A DNA stretch of 6,754 bases from Devosia sp. GTDB lineage: Bacteria; Pseudomonadota; Alphaproteobacteria; Rhizobiales; Devosiaceae. The notes under the pieces were generated by a model that saw only the letters and a program-made list of their open reading frames with translations, did no database searches and was not told the DNA's origin. Shown one piece after another: positions 1 to 6,087 of this stretch. The translations under genes were made by a program, and so were the position numbers. The first letter of the stretch is position 1, and each line of letters begins with the position of its first letter. The stretch is from contig JAEUMC010000157.1 in the NCBI GenBank assembly GCA_016793415.1, positions 1-6,754 on the forward strand. Direction: 5' to 3'.

Positions 1-910
1 CGCCCGCGGTGGAGAAATGGATGCCGTCATCCTTGCGCATGCGCACCTGGTTGCCGTTGAGATCCGGGCCGCGCGAGGTATAGCCGCCTTCCTCGGTGGC
101 GAACTTCTCGTAGATGTCGAGGAACTCGGCGCCGCCGCTGAACGCGGCGAGCCGCTGGATCTCATTGACCTGGATCATCGCCTTGCCGAACTTGGGCGCC
201 TCCATCGGCGGCAGCCCGATCCAGATGGTCGGTTTGTTGGCGGCGCGCAGCGCCTTGACCACATTGGTGACGCGCGCCGAATACTCGGTGGTCCATTCCG
301 GCGTCAGCGAACCATAGACCTCGCCGTTGAGGCGCATCTTCTGCCGGTCGTTGATGCCGATGATGATGACGGCAATATCGAAACTGTTGGCGGCGATCTG
401 CTCGCCGATGGTCTTGGGCCAGTCGAAGAAATCCGGCCTGACGAAGCTCGACGAGCCGACGCCCTGGGTGAGGATCGAGATGTTCGGATCTTCGGCATAG
501 AAGCGCTCGAGCGCCTTGCCGACATCGGTCGCCATCGAGTCGCCGAACACGGCGAGCCTGGTCGCACCGACCGCCTTTTCGATCTTGGGCTTTTCCGGCG
601 GCGGCAGCGCCGCCTTCTTCTGTTTCTTCACCACCGGCTTTTCCACCACCGGGGCTTCTTCCTGCTGCTGCTGATCGTCGCCGAACAGCAGGTCCATCAG
701 GGTGCGGCGCTTCTTGCGCGGCGGCGGCTGTTCCTGCTGCGCCACGAGAATCCGCCCATCATCGAACTGCTGCGCGAAGGCCGGCGCCGCCTGCTCGACT
801 TCTCGCGCCTGCACGAACATCGGCAGCATGTCGGTGAGCACCAGCGCCGCCACCACGGCGCCGACGACCCAGAGCACGAACCGGTTGGGTTTCTTCTGCA
901 TGGCAGCCAT
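1..910 (-). CDS. Membrane-anchored SGNH-family hydrolase (DUF459-like), C-terminus cut by window edge
   Basis: Reading the reverse strand from ATG 910 gives 303 residues that run off the left edge. Residues 11-33 form one hydrophobic helix after a short basic start, so I infer an inner-membrane anchor with the rest in the periplasm. Residues ~34-113 are a low-complexity linker rich in Q, P, E and K, including QQQQ at 80-83. The SGNH domain starts at ~116. Block I is GDSMATDVG with the nucleophile at Ser125, block II lies around TQGVGSS (149-155), block III is GIND (185-188), and block V is DGIH (Asp295, His298). All catalytic positions are present. Family members are esterase-like, and DUF459 members have no settled substrate; removing acetyl groups from a cell-envelope glycan is inference. 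An in-frame TAA (911-913) sits directly before the ATG, so no longer start exists; ATG 901 (MQKKPN) is the alternative. Neither start has a strong ribosome binding site. It lies 147 bp downstream of a lytic transglycosylase on the same strand. Confidence 0.9.
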   Translation of the reverse strand, partial: MAAMQKKPNRFVLWVVGAVVAALVLTDMLPMFVQAREVEQAAPAFAQQFDDGRILVAQQEQPPPRKKRRTLMDLLFGDDQQQQEEAPVVEKPVVKKQKKAALPPPEKPKIEKAVGATRLAVFGDSMATDVGKALERFYAEDPNISILTQGVGSSSFVRPDFFDWPKTIGEQIAANSFDIAVIIIGINDRQKMRLNGEVYGSLTPEWTTEYSARVTNVVKALRAANKPTIWIGLPPMEAPKFGKAMIQVNEIQRLAAFSGGAEFLDIYEKFATEEGGYTSRGPDLNGNQVRMRKDDGIHFSTAG

Positions 911-948
911 TTAGCTGACGAACGACGGTGAATTGAAGACCGCTCGCG

Positions 949-978
949 ATAAATCTACCGGGGATTGGTCCTCCACAA
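949..978 (-). promoter_or_regulatory. Weak candidate promoter for the SGNH hydrolase gene
   Basis: On the minus strand TTGTGG (973-978) is followed by the AT-rich stretch TAGATTTAT (949-957), the only AT-rich patch in the 147-bp gap before the SGNH gene. With a 15-bp spacer the -10 would read TAGATT; with 17 bp it would read GATTTA. Both are poor matches to a housekeeping consensus. Read-through from the transglycosylase gene is an equally good explanation. Confidence 0.2.
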
Positions 979-1025
979 TCCTCCTGTGCGGTGCAGGGGA
1001 CGCCGAGGCATAGTGCCCTCCCCCT

Positions 1026-1039
1026 CGTGGGGAACCACG
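1026..1039 (-). other. Small inverted repeat in the gap after the transglycosylase gene
   Basis: CGTGG (1026-1030) and CCACG (1035-1039) can pair with a 4-nt loop. An overlapping alternative pairs CCCC (1021-1024) with GGGG (1029-1032). The stem is only 5 bp and no T-run follows on either strand, so this is not a convincing intrinsic terminator. The rest of the 911-1057 gap holds no other clear element. Confidence 0.25.
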
Positions 1040-1057
1040 CGGGTCAGCAGCCGCTGG

Positions 1058-2269
1058 TCACTTCGCTGCCGCCACCAGCTCTTCATAGCTGTGCAACGTA
1101 ATGAACCCGTCCGCCACCTCGCCCTTCGACGCCTGGAACTTGGCGTAGGCTGCCTGGCTGACCGGCCCGATGCGGCCATCGACCTTGCCCTCGTAGAGCC
1201 CGAGCTTGATCAGCGCTTCCTGGATCGCCCGGCGCTGCTCGAGGTTGGGAAACTGGGTGTCTCGCGGCCAGGCGGTGACGTACTCGCCGCGGCCCTGCAG
1301 CCTGTCCTCGAGATGCGAAATCGCCATCGCGTAGCTGTCGGAGAAATTGTAGCCCTTGAGGATCAGGTAGTTGTTCGTCATCAGGAACTTCGGCCCCTTC
1401 GCCCCGGTCGGAGCGTAGAGGAACACCGGGATCGTCGGGTCGCTGAAGGTGGCGCCGGCGACCCGCTTTACGCCCAGTTCGGTGAAGAACGAGATCGGCC
1501 GCAACTCATCGCGTGTTGCCAGCAGATAATCGAAACCATCCGGCACATCGACCTCGTAGCCCCAGTCGAGACCGGGCTTGTAGCCGAGGCCGATGATGTA
1601 GGTGGCAGAGGTCGCCAGCGCGTCGGCCAGCGAGTTCTGCAGGTCGATGGCGCCGTCGCCATCGCCGTCGGTGCCGTACTTGATGACATTGCTGGGGTTG
1701 ACCTGCAGGTGGCCGATGGCGCCGGCCCAGCTGCCGACCAGTTGGGTGGCGTCGAGCGGTCCGCGCTGCACCAGCAACAGTGCCGCGATCAGGTCGGCGG
1801 TATCGCCTTCGAGCCGGACACGCCGCTGATGCACCAGCGTTGCCAGCGACGGGATGATCGGGCGGATATATTGCGGATCGCTCAGCACGCGGCCGTAATT
1901 GGTCTCGATGCCCCAGATCGAGGCCAGGAGGTAGGGGTCGACGCCGTATTTCTGGCCGATCGAATCCAGCAGCGCCTTGTTCTCGGCGATCGCTTCCTTG
2001 CCCTTGCCGAGCCGCCACTCGGTGACGCGCTTCTCGATGTAATCCCACAATGGCGTGGTGAATTCCGGCTGTGCCGTCACCAGCTCCGGCACGTTCGGAT
2101 CGGGCTGCAACCCGTACATCGCCTTGGCATAGGTTTCGTGCGTGACACCCGCGGCCACCGCCGTCGCCTCGAAGTTCTTGATGAAGGACTCGAAGCTTTC
2201 GACCGGTTGAGCGAGGGCCGGCGAGATGAGACCAAGGAACGCGACGACGAAGGCGAGGTGACGTTGCAT
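1058..2269 (-). CDS. Exported lytic murein transglycosylase, MltB type, with C-terminal peptidoglycan-binding domain
   Basis: The 403-residue product should cleave the MurNAc-GlcNAc bond of peptidoglycan non-hydrolytically, leaving 1,6-anhydroMurNAc. Residues 1-20 are a Sec signal peptide ending ALA before QP, with no lipobox cysteine, so a soluble periplasmic enzyme is expected. The MltB-type catalytic domain covers ~25-330. IWGIETNYG (118-126) carries the likely catalytic Glu122. GSWAGAIG (179-186) is the conserved groove motif, and DGDGDG (201-206) matches the EF-hand-like calcium loop known in Slt35/MltB. Residues ~342-396, including the GKVDGRIGP stretch, fit a PG_binding_1 domain. The segment GHLQVNPSN differs from the usual GQTQFMPSS of the family. 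The ATG lies 9 nt after the galE stop; the only Shine-Dalgarno-like stretch (ACAGG) is in the last galE codons, 12 nt upstream. This suggests cotranscription and perhaps reinitiation after galE. Confidence 0.93.
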   Translation of the reverse strand: MQRHLAFVVAFLGLISPALAQPVESFESFIKNFEATAVAAGVTHETYAKAMYGLQPDPNVPELVTAQPEFTTPLWDYIEKRVTEWRLGKGKEAIAENKALLDSIGQKYGVDPYLLASIWGIETNYGRVLSDPQYIRPIIPSLATLVHQRRVRLEGDTADLIAALLLVQRGPLDATQLVGSWAGAIGHLQVNPSNVIKYGTDGDGDGAIDLQNSLADALATSATYIIGLGYKPGLDWGYEVDVPDGFDYLLATRDELRPISFFTELGVKRVAGATFSDPTIPVFLYAPTGAKGPKFLMTNNYLILKGYNFSDSYAMAISHLEDRLQGRGEYVTAWPRDTQFPNLEQRRAIQEALIKLGLYEGKVDGRIGPVSQAAYAKFQASKGEVADGFITLHSYEELVAAAK

Positions 2270-2278
2270 GGCGAATCG

Positions 2279-3265
2279 CTACCTGTTTCGTGTGGCTAAA
2301 TAGCGCTCCCAGTTCAGCGCCGCGTCAACGATCTCGGTGAGGTCCTCGTGCGCCGGCCGCCAGCCGAGCACTTGCCGCACCTTGTCGGCCTTGGCGACGA
2401 TCGAGGCTGGGTCGCCGGCGCGGCGCGGCTCCTCGATCACCTTGAAATCGACGCCCGACACCTGCTTGACCGTGCGCACCACGTCACGCACCGAGAAGCC
2501 GCGGCCATAGCCGCAGTTCATGGTGACGGACGCCCCGCCCCTCCTGAGGTAATCGAGCAGCAGCGCATGCGCCTCGACCAGGTCGCTCACGTGGATGTAG
2601 TCGCGCACCCCGGTGCCATCGGGGGTCGGAAAGTCGGTACCGAAGATCCCCATGCTCGACCGCTGGCCGAGCGCCGCCTGCGAGGCAACCTTGATCAGGT
2701 GCGTGGCCGTCGGCGAGGATTGGCCGCTGCGCTTTTTTGGGTCGGCGCCGGCGACGTTGAAATAGCGCAGCACGCCATAGGTCAGCGGGTGCGCCGCCGC
2801 CACGTCCGCCAGCATCAGTTCGGTCATCAGCTTGGAGCGGCCATAAGGCGACTCGGGCATCAGCTGGTTGGTTTCGGCCACCGGCTCCAGCCCGGCATTG
2901 CCATAGACTGCGGCGGTCGAGGAGAAGATGAAGTGCTTCACCCCGCCTTTCACCGCCGCCTCGATCAGGTTGCGCGAGGTCGCGGTGTTGTTGGCGTAGT
3001 ATTTCAGCGGATCGCTGACCGATTCCGGCACGACGATCGAGCCGGCGAAATGCACGATCTCGGTGATCCCATGTTCGGCAATGAGCTTGCCCACCAGCTC
3101 CATATCGCCGGCATTGCCCTGAACGAAGCTCGCCCGGTGGTCGATGGCCCAGTCGAAGCCGGTGCTGAGGTTGTCGAGCACCACCACCGCCTGTCCGGCA
3201 TCGGCAAGCCTGAGCACCATGTGGCTGCCGATATAGCCCGCGCCGCCTGTAACCAGAACCGTCAT
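2279..3265 (-). CDS. galE: UDP-glucose 4-epimerase
   Basis: The 328-residue enzyme interconverts UDP-glucose and UDP-galactose in the cytoplasm using tightly bound NAD, supplying galactose for exopolysaccharide, LPS or other envelope glycans. It is an extended short-chain dehydrogenase of normal family length. TGGAGYIGSH (6-15) is the NAD-binding glycine loop, and Asp31 in LDNLSTG is the usual ribose-binding acid. SSTAAVYG (115-122), with Tyr141 and Lys145 in SPYGRSK, forms the catalytic triad region. RYFNVAGA (167-174), VRDYIHVSDL (220-229) and GWRPA (301-305) are further GalE signatures. GGGGG (3273-3277) lies 7 nt before the ATG as a plausible ribosome binding site. It is transcribed divergently from galU, whose product is its substrate, and runs into the lytic transglycosylase gene after 9 nt. 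A homologue dedicated to exopolysaccharide (ExoB role) would look the same, since ExoB is itself a UDP-glucose 4-epimerase. Confidence 0.96.
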   Translation of the reverse strand: MTVLVTGGAGYIGSHMVLRLADAGQAVVVLDNLSTGFDWAIDHRASFVQGNAGDMELVGKLIAEHGITEIVHFAGSIVVPESVSDPLKYYANNTATSRNLIEAAVKGGVKHFIFSSTAAVYGNAGLEPVAETNQLMPESPYGRSKLMTELMLADVAAAHPLTYGVLRYFNVAGADPKKRSGQSSPTATHLIKVASQAALGQRSSMGIFGTDFPTPDGTGVRDYIHVSDLVEAHALLLDYLRRGGASVTMNCGYGRGFSVRDVVRTVKQVSGVDFKVIEEPRRAGDPASIVAKADKVRQVLGWRPAHEDLTEIVDAALNWERYLATRNR

Positions 3266-3331
3266 GGTTCAACCCCCAACACCAGAAATTAACGGCATGG
3301 ACGCTATTTCGCGAGGTGCTAAGAAACGCCT

Positions 3332-3350
3332 TATAGCCTTCCTATAGCCT
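3332..3350. repeat. 8-bp direct repeat TATAGCCT, 11-bp period
   Basis: TATAGCCT occurs at 3332-3339 and again exactly at 3343-3350, so the copies are one DNA helical turn apart on the same face. They sit near the middle of the galE-galU divergent region. They could be a tandem operator half-site pair, alternative -10 elements, or chance. The repeat is seen directly; its role is unknown. Confidence 0.5.
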
Positions 3351-3367
3351 CCTCTCCCGCCGTTTTC

Positions 3368-3372
3368 AGGAG
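3368..3372 (+). promoter_or_regulatory. Ribosome binding site fixing the TTG start of galU
   Basis: AGGAG lies 7 nt before TTG 3380, the ideal spacing. An in-frame TGA at 3377-3379 rules out a longer protein. The next in-frame start, GTG 3392, would be 19 nt away, so this site decides in favour of TTG. Confidence 0.8.
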
Positions 3373-3379
3373 TCCTTGA

Positions 3380-4249
3380 TTGCCAAATCGCGTGCGCACC
3401 GCCGTATTCCCGGTTGCGGGTCTCGGCACCCGTTTCCTGCCTGCCACCAAGGCAATGCCCAAGGAAATGCTGACGGTGGTCGACCGGCCGGTGATCCAAT
3501 ATGCGGTCGACGAAGCGCGCGAGGCCGGCATCGAGCACTTCGTCTTCGTCACCGGGCGCAACAAGGGCGTCATCGAAGACCATTTCGATCGTCAGTATGA
3601 GCTCGAGCATACGCTCGAGATCCGCGGCAAGACCGACGCGCTGCGCGAGTTGCAGAAGGACCTGCCCTCGGCCGGCCAGACCAGCTTCACCCGCCAGCAG
3701 GAGCCGTTGGGCCTGGGCCACGCCGTGTGGTGCGCCCGCGAGCTGGTCGGCGACCAGCCCTTCGCGCTGCTCTTGCCCGACATGGTGTTCAAGGGTGTCC
3801 CCGGCGTGCTCCGGCAGATGATGGACGCCTACGAGACCAGCGGCGGCAACGTTATCGCCGTCGAGGAGGTGCCGATGGAGGATGTTTCGTCCTACGGCGT
3901 GGTGGCGCGCGGCGCCGGTCCGGATGAAGGCTTCCGCATCACTGGCATGGTGGAAAAGCCCAAGCGCGAGGATGCGCCCTCCAACCTGATCATTTCCGGC
4001 CGCTACATCCTGCAGCCGCAGATCTTTTCGCTGATCGCCGACCAGGAGCGTGGGGCCGGCGGCGAGATCCAGCTGACCGACGCCATGCAGACGCTGATGA
4101 CCCAGCAGCATTTCAGCGGCGTGAAGTACAAGGGCCAGTCCTTCGACTGCGGCTCCAAACTCGGCTTCCTTACCGCCAACGTCGCCTTCGCGCTCGACCG
4201 CCCCGATCTCTCCGCCGCGTTCCGCAAGCAGATCCGGCATCTGGTCTAG
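3380..4249 (+). CDS. galU: UTP--glucose-1-phosphate uridylyltransferase (UDP-glucose pyrophosphorylase)
   Basis: The 289-residue cytoplasmic enzyme makes UDP-glucose and pyrophosphate from UTP and glucose-1-phosphate, the entry point for glucose- and galactose-containing envelope polysaccharides. The nucleotidyltransferase signature [17 protein letters not shown] spans residues 14-30. [12 protein letters not shown] (108-119) is the uridine-binding stretch, LLPDM has the metal-binding Asp134, EKP is at 192-194, GRYIL at 207-211 and GEIQLTDA at 228-235. FDCGSKLG carries Lys260, equivalent to the phosphate-contacting lysine of GalU. Length and motif order are normal for bacterial GalU. The start codon is TTG, supported by AGGAG at 7-nt spacing and an immediately preceding in-frame stop. 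It is the only plus-strand gene here. It is divergent from galE, the user of its product, and convergent with the beta-barrel gene, with only 21 bp between their stops and no visible terminator. Confidence 0.96.
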   Translation: MPNRVRTAVFPVAGLGTRFLPATKAMPKEMLTVVDRPVIQYAVDEAREAGIEHFVFVTGRNKGVIEDHFDRQYELEHTLEIRGKTDALRELQKDLPSAGQTSFTRQQEPLGLGHAVWCARELVGDQPFALLLPDMVFKGVPGVLRQMMDAYETSGGNVIAVEEVPMEDVSSYGVVARGAGPDEGFRITGMVEKPKREDAPSNLIISGRYILQPQIFSLIADQERGAGGEIQLTDAMQTLMTQQHFSGVKYKGQSFDCGSKLGFLTANVAFALDRPDLSAAFRKQIRHLV

Positions 4250-4270
4250 AGAGCACGCCATCGCGCCCTC

Positions 4271-5545
4271 CTACCGGTGGAACTTCACCCCCAGCGTCAC
4301 CTGGTGCTCGTCCGTCGCCGGGTCGGGCGTTTTCTCGGTCCTGAGGAAACTGTAGTCCGCCGTGAGGTCGGTGTGCTCGTTGAGCAGGTAGTCCGCTCCC
4401 GCGCCAAAGCCCCATTTGTACTCGTCGCTGTCGATGCCCTGGTAGTGCGCCTCGCTCCATTGCGCATCGGCGCGTAGTTTCAGCCATGGGTTGACCAGGT
4501 ATTCGACCTGCCCGGTGGCCGCATAGGTGAGCTTGGCGGTTGCGCCCGAGGTGGTGCCCGGCTGCGAGATCGTCGTGGTAAAGGCGCCGGTCAGGGTCAG
4601 CGTCTCGTCGGGCCGGAACGTGGCCTTGGCGTCGTACAGCACGGCGGAGAAATCGCTGAGCGTGCCATCGCTGAGATCGGTATAGCCGAGGCCGAGCGAG
4701 CCTTCGAGTTCCAGCGTTTCGCTGAACCTGGCGCTGAGCCCGCCACGGCCGGCATAGGTGACGTTGTCGAGTTTCACCAGAAGGCTTGGCGACGGCACAT
4801 CGTAGGCGAGGTAATCCGCTTCCACATCGACAAAGGCGACGAGGCCGGGCGTCAGCTCATAGCCGAGCCGGGCGCCGGCGCCATAGCCCGTGGTGTTCTG
4901 GAAGGTGTTGTCCGTGGTCGAGTCGTCGTCATAGGTGGTTTCACCATAGATCTCGCGCGCCGCCCTGCCCCGCACCGCCAGGTTGAACGCGCCCAGATCG
5001 CGCGCCGCGCTGACTTCGCCATCACCCGAAATCACGATCGGCGCGGCGGCAACGTTGCTGGCGTAATCGGGCCCATCGGGCTTGTCCTGCGACGCCCGCA
5101 GGGTGCCACGGCCGGCAAGCGTGGTCAGCGCATCGAGCTTGTACTCGCCGCCGGCCGTACCGGTGATCGAGCCGATGCGCGCGCTGCCATCGACATCGTA
5201 GCCGAGCTCACCGCTCACCCCGACATCATAGCCGCCGCGGATGGTCTGGTGCTTGAGCGTCACGCTGGGCAGCGCGATCAGCTCGTAGGTCGGCGCAGCG
5301 CCGGTGCCATCATCCTTGATGCCGCCGCGCAACCCCAGGCTCCAGTCGAAGTCGAGCGATTGGTCGGGCTCATACGGCGGCGTCGCCACGCAGTTGGCGC
5401 AGTCGACCGCCGGATTCCCCAGCAGGCCGGCATTATTGGTCGTCGAGCCGTCACCGAGCAGCGTGAACTCGCCGGCAGCGGCCGGAAACGCAAGCAACGT
5501 CAGCGCCATGGCGCTGACGGCAATGCCGGCTCTCCTCGTTCGCAT
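4271..5545 (-). CDS. Outer-membrane beta-barrel protein (BBP2-like)
   Basis: From ATG 5545 the product has 424 residues. Residues 1-24 form a classic signal peptide (MRTRR start, hydrophobic core, FPAAA before GEF). The mature protein is rich in Gly, Thr, Tyr and Asp with many amphipathic stretches that alternate hydrophobic and polar residues (for example TLKHQTIRGGYDVGVSGELG), as expected for transmembrane beta strands. It ends ...HQVTLGVKFHR, a final strand with Phe two residues before the end. The overall look fits the putative beta-barrel porin 2 group of alphaproteobacteria; its cargo or role is unknown. Residues ~25-65 precede the barrel and contain the only two cysteines, as CANC (49-52). 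GTG 5554 is an alternative start giving 427 residues. I prefer ATG because GGGGC lies about 11 nt upstream of it but only 2 nt from the GTG. It has its own 5' region 70-80 bp after nfeD-like and is probably transcribed separately. Confidence 0.85.
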   Translation of the reverse strand: MRTRRAGIAVSAMALTLLAFPAAAGEFTLLGDGSTTNNAGLLGNPAVDCANCVATPPYEPDQSLDFDWSLGLRGGIKDDGTGAAPTYELIALPSVTLKHQTIRGGYDVGVSGELGYDVDGSARIGSITGTAGGEYKLDALTTLAGRGTLRASQDKPDGPDYASNVAAAPIVISGDGEVSAARDLGAFNLAVRGRAAREIYGETTYDDDSTTDNTFQNTTGYGAGARLGYELTPGLVAFVDVEADYLAYDVPSPSLLVKLDNVTYAGRGGLSARFSETLELEGSLGLGYTDLSDGTLSDFSAVLYDAKATFRPDETLTLTGAFTTTISQPGTTSGATAKLTYAATGQVEYLVNPWLKLRADAQWSEAHYQGIDSDEYKWGFGAGADYLLNEHTDLTADYSFLRTEKTPDPATDEHQVTLGVKFHR

Positions 5546-5568
5546 ACGCTGCACCGCCCCGGGCGATA

Positions 5569-5600
5569 ATGGTCAACGAACCCTTGCAGCTTATGGTTAA
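5569..5600 (-). promoter_or_regulatory. Imperfect tandem TTAACCAT / TTGACCAT motif upstream of the barrel gene (CtrA-like)
   Basis: On the minus strand TTAACCAT (5593-5600) is followed 24 bp later by TTGACCAT (5569-5576), with similar flanks (TTAACCATAA and TTGACCATTA). TTAACCAT matches the half-site described for the alphaproteobacterial cell-cycle regulator CtrA. The motifs lie roughly 24-55 bp upstream of the barrel gene's ATG, where a promoter would be expected. No confident -35/-10 pair is visible. Assignment to CtrA is inference from motif similarity. Confidence 0.3.
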
Positions 5601-5623
5601 GGAAGCCTTGTCACGGGCAACCT

Positions 5624-6070
5624 TCAGGCCGCCTCCACCTTCAGCAAAGCGCCATCGGCTTCGACGATCCGCACCCGTGAACCGGCCGCGAGATCCGGGC
5701 CCTGCACCCGCCACACGGTGTCGTCGAGCGCCAGGCGGCCGATGCCGTCGCGGATCGGCTCGTCGAGCACCGCCTCCTGGCCGATGAAGCGGTGCGCCCG
5801 CTGGTTGAGGAATGGGCGGTCGGACGCCACGCCCGGGCCGCGGAACTTGAGCCACAGGCCGATGCTGCAGAGCGCCAGGACGCCGAAGATGACGAACTGC
5901 AGTGGCCAGAAGATGCTGACGAACAGCGCCAACGCCCCCGTGGCGAGCGCGGCGCCGCCGAGCCAGATCAGCACGCCGCCCGGCACCACCAGTTCCAGCG
6001 CCAGCAGCACCAGCCCAGCCACCACCCAGGACCACGCGCCGTGGCTGGCGATGAAGTCGATGACCTGCAT
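5624..6070 (-). CDS. Short NfeD-family membrane protein
   Basis: The 148-residue product has three hydrophobic helices at about 12-29, 33-51 and 56-75. A soluble C-terminal domain (~88-148) fits the NfeD OB-fold: FIGQEAVLDEPI, GIGRLALDDTVWRVQGPDL and AAGSRVRIVEADG are typical of the family. It lacks the N-terminal ClpP-like serine protease domain of long NfeD proteins, so it is the short form. Such proteins are usually encoded beside an SPFH protein and are thought to act with it in membrane organisation or protein quality control; the exact function is not settled. Here the SPFH gene is directly upstream with a 17-nt gap. A consensus AGGAGG lies 5 nt before the ATG, making the start secure. 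A 69-78 bp gap without a clear terminator separates it from the downstream barrel gene. Confidence 0.93.
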   Translation of the reverse strand: MQVIDFIASHGAWSWVVAGLVLLALELVVPGGVLIWLGGAALATGALALFVSIFWPLQFVIFGVLALCSIGLWLKFRGPGVASDRPFLNQRAHRFIGQEAVLDEPIRDGIGRLALDDTVWRVQGPDLAAGSRVRIVEADGALLKVEAA

Positions 6071-6075
6071 GTGAG

Positions 6076-6081
6076 CCTCCT
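6076..6081 (-). promoter_or_regulatory. Consensus ribosome binding site of the NfeD-family gene
   Basis: On the minus strand AGGAGG lies 5 nt before ATG 6070, inside the 17-nt gap after the SPFH gene stop. It is the strongest Shine-Dalgarno sequence in the window and suggests efficient independent initiation within the SPFH-NfeD operon. Confidence 0.85.
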
Positions 6082-6087
6082 GTCAGC

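Larger units (their letters stand above)
3266..3379. promoter_or_regulatory. Divergent galE-galU intergenic region, presumed to hold both promoters
   Basis: These 114 bp separate two genes that start in opposite directions, so both promoters should lie here unless transcripts begin inside the genes. The region is more AT-rich than its surroundings around 3286-3345. The best -10-like hexamers are within the TATAGCCT repeats: TATAGC on the plus strand, and TATAAG or TATAGG on the minus strand. No convincing -35 is placed at 16-18 bp from any of them, so I do not assign individual promoters. Confidence 0.55.

Noticed and set aside
17..931. 304-residue plus-strand open frame opposite the SGNH hydrolase
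   Set aside because: The minus strand encodes a protein with all SGNH blocks in order. The plus-strand translation is Arg/His/Leu-rich with no family motif, as expected opposite a GC-rich gene.
955..1011. 18-residue minus-strand mini-frame (MPRRPLHRTGGLWRTNPR) preceded by GGAGGG at 4-nt spacing, between the transglycosylase and SGNH genes
   Set aside because: It could be a leader peptide, but it is very short, has no regulatory structure around it, and purine-rich stretches are common in this GC-rich gap. It would need conservation in relatives to be believed.
1021..1039. Possible intrinsic terminator after the transglycosylase gene
   Set aside because: The competing stems are only 4-5 bp and no T-run follows on either strand.
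965..2299. 444-residue plus-strand open frame opposite the lytic transglycosylase, longer than the gene itself
   Set aside because: The length comes from codon-position GC bias. The minus strand has a signal peptide, catalytic motif and peptidoglycan-binding domain, while the plus-strand product shows no recognisable domain.
2348..3292. 314-residue plus-strand open frame opposite galE
   Set aside because: galE motifs are complete on the minus strand; the opposite frame has biased composition and crosses the galE promoter region.
3269..4261. 330-residue minus-strand open frame opposite galU, nearly abutting galE
   Set aside because: galU is complete and well supported on the plus strand. The antisense product has no motif, and accepting it would leave no room for a galE promoter.
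5601..5623. Possible terminator after the NfeD-family gene (AAGG-CTT-CCTT hairpin)
   Set aside because: A 4-bp stem with a 3-nt loop and no T-run is too weak to call.
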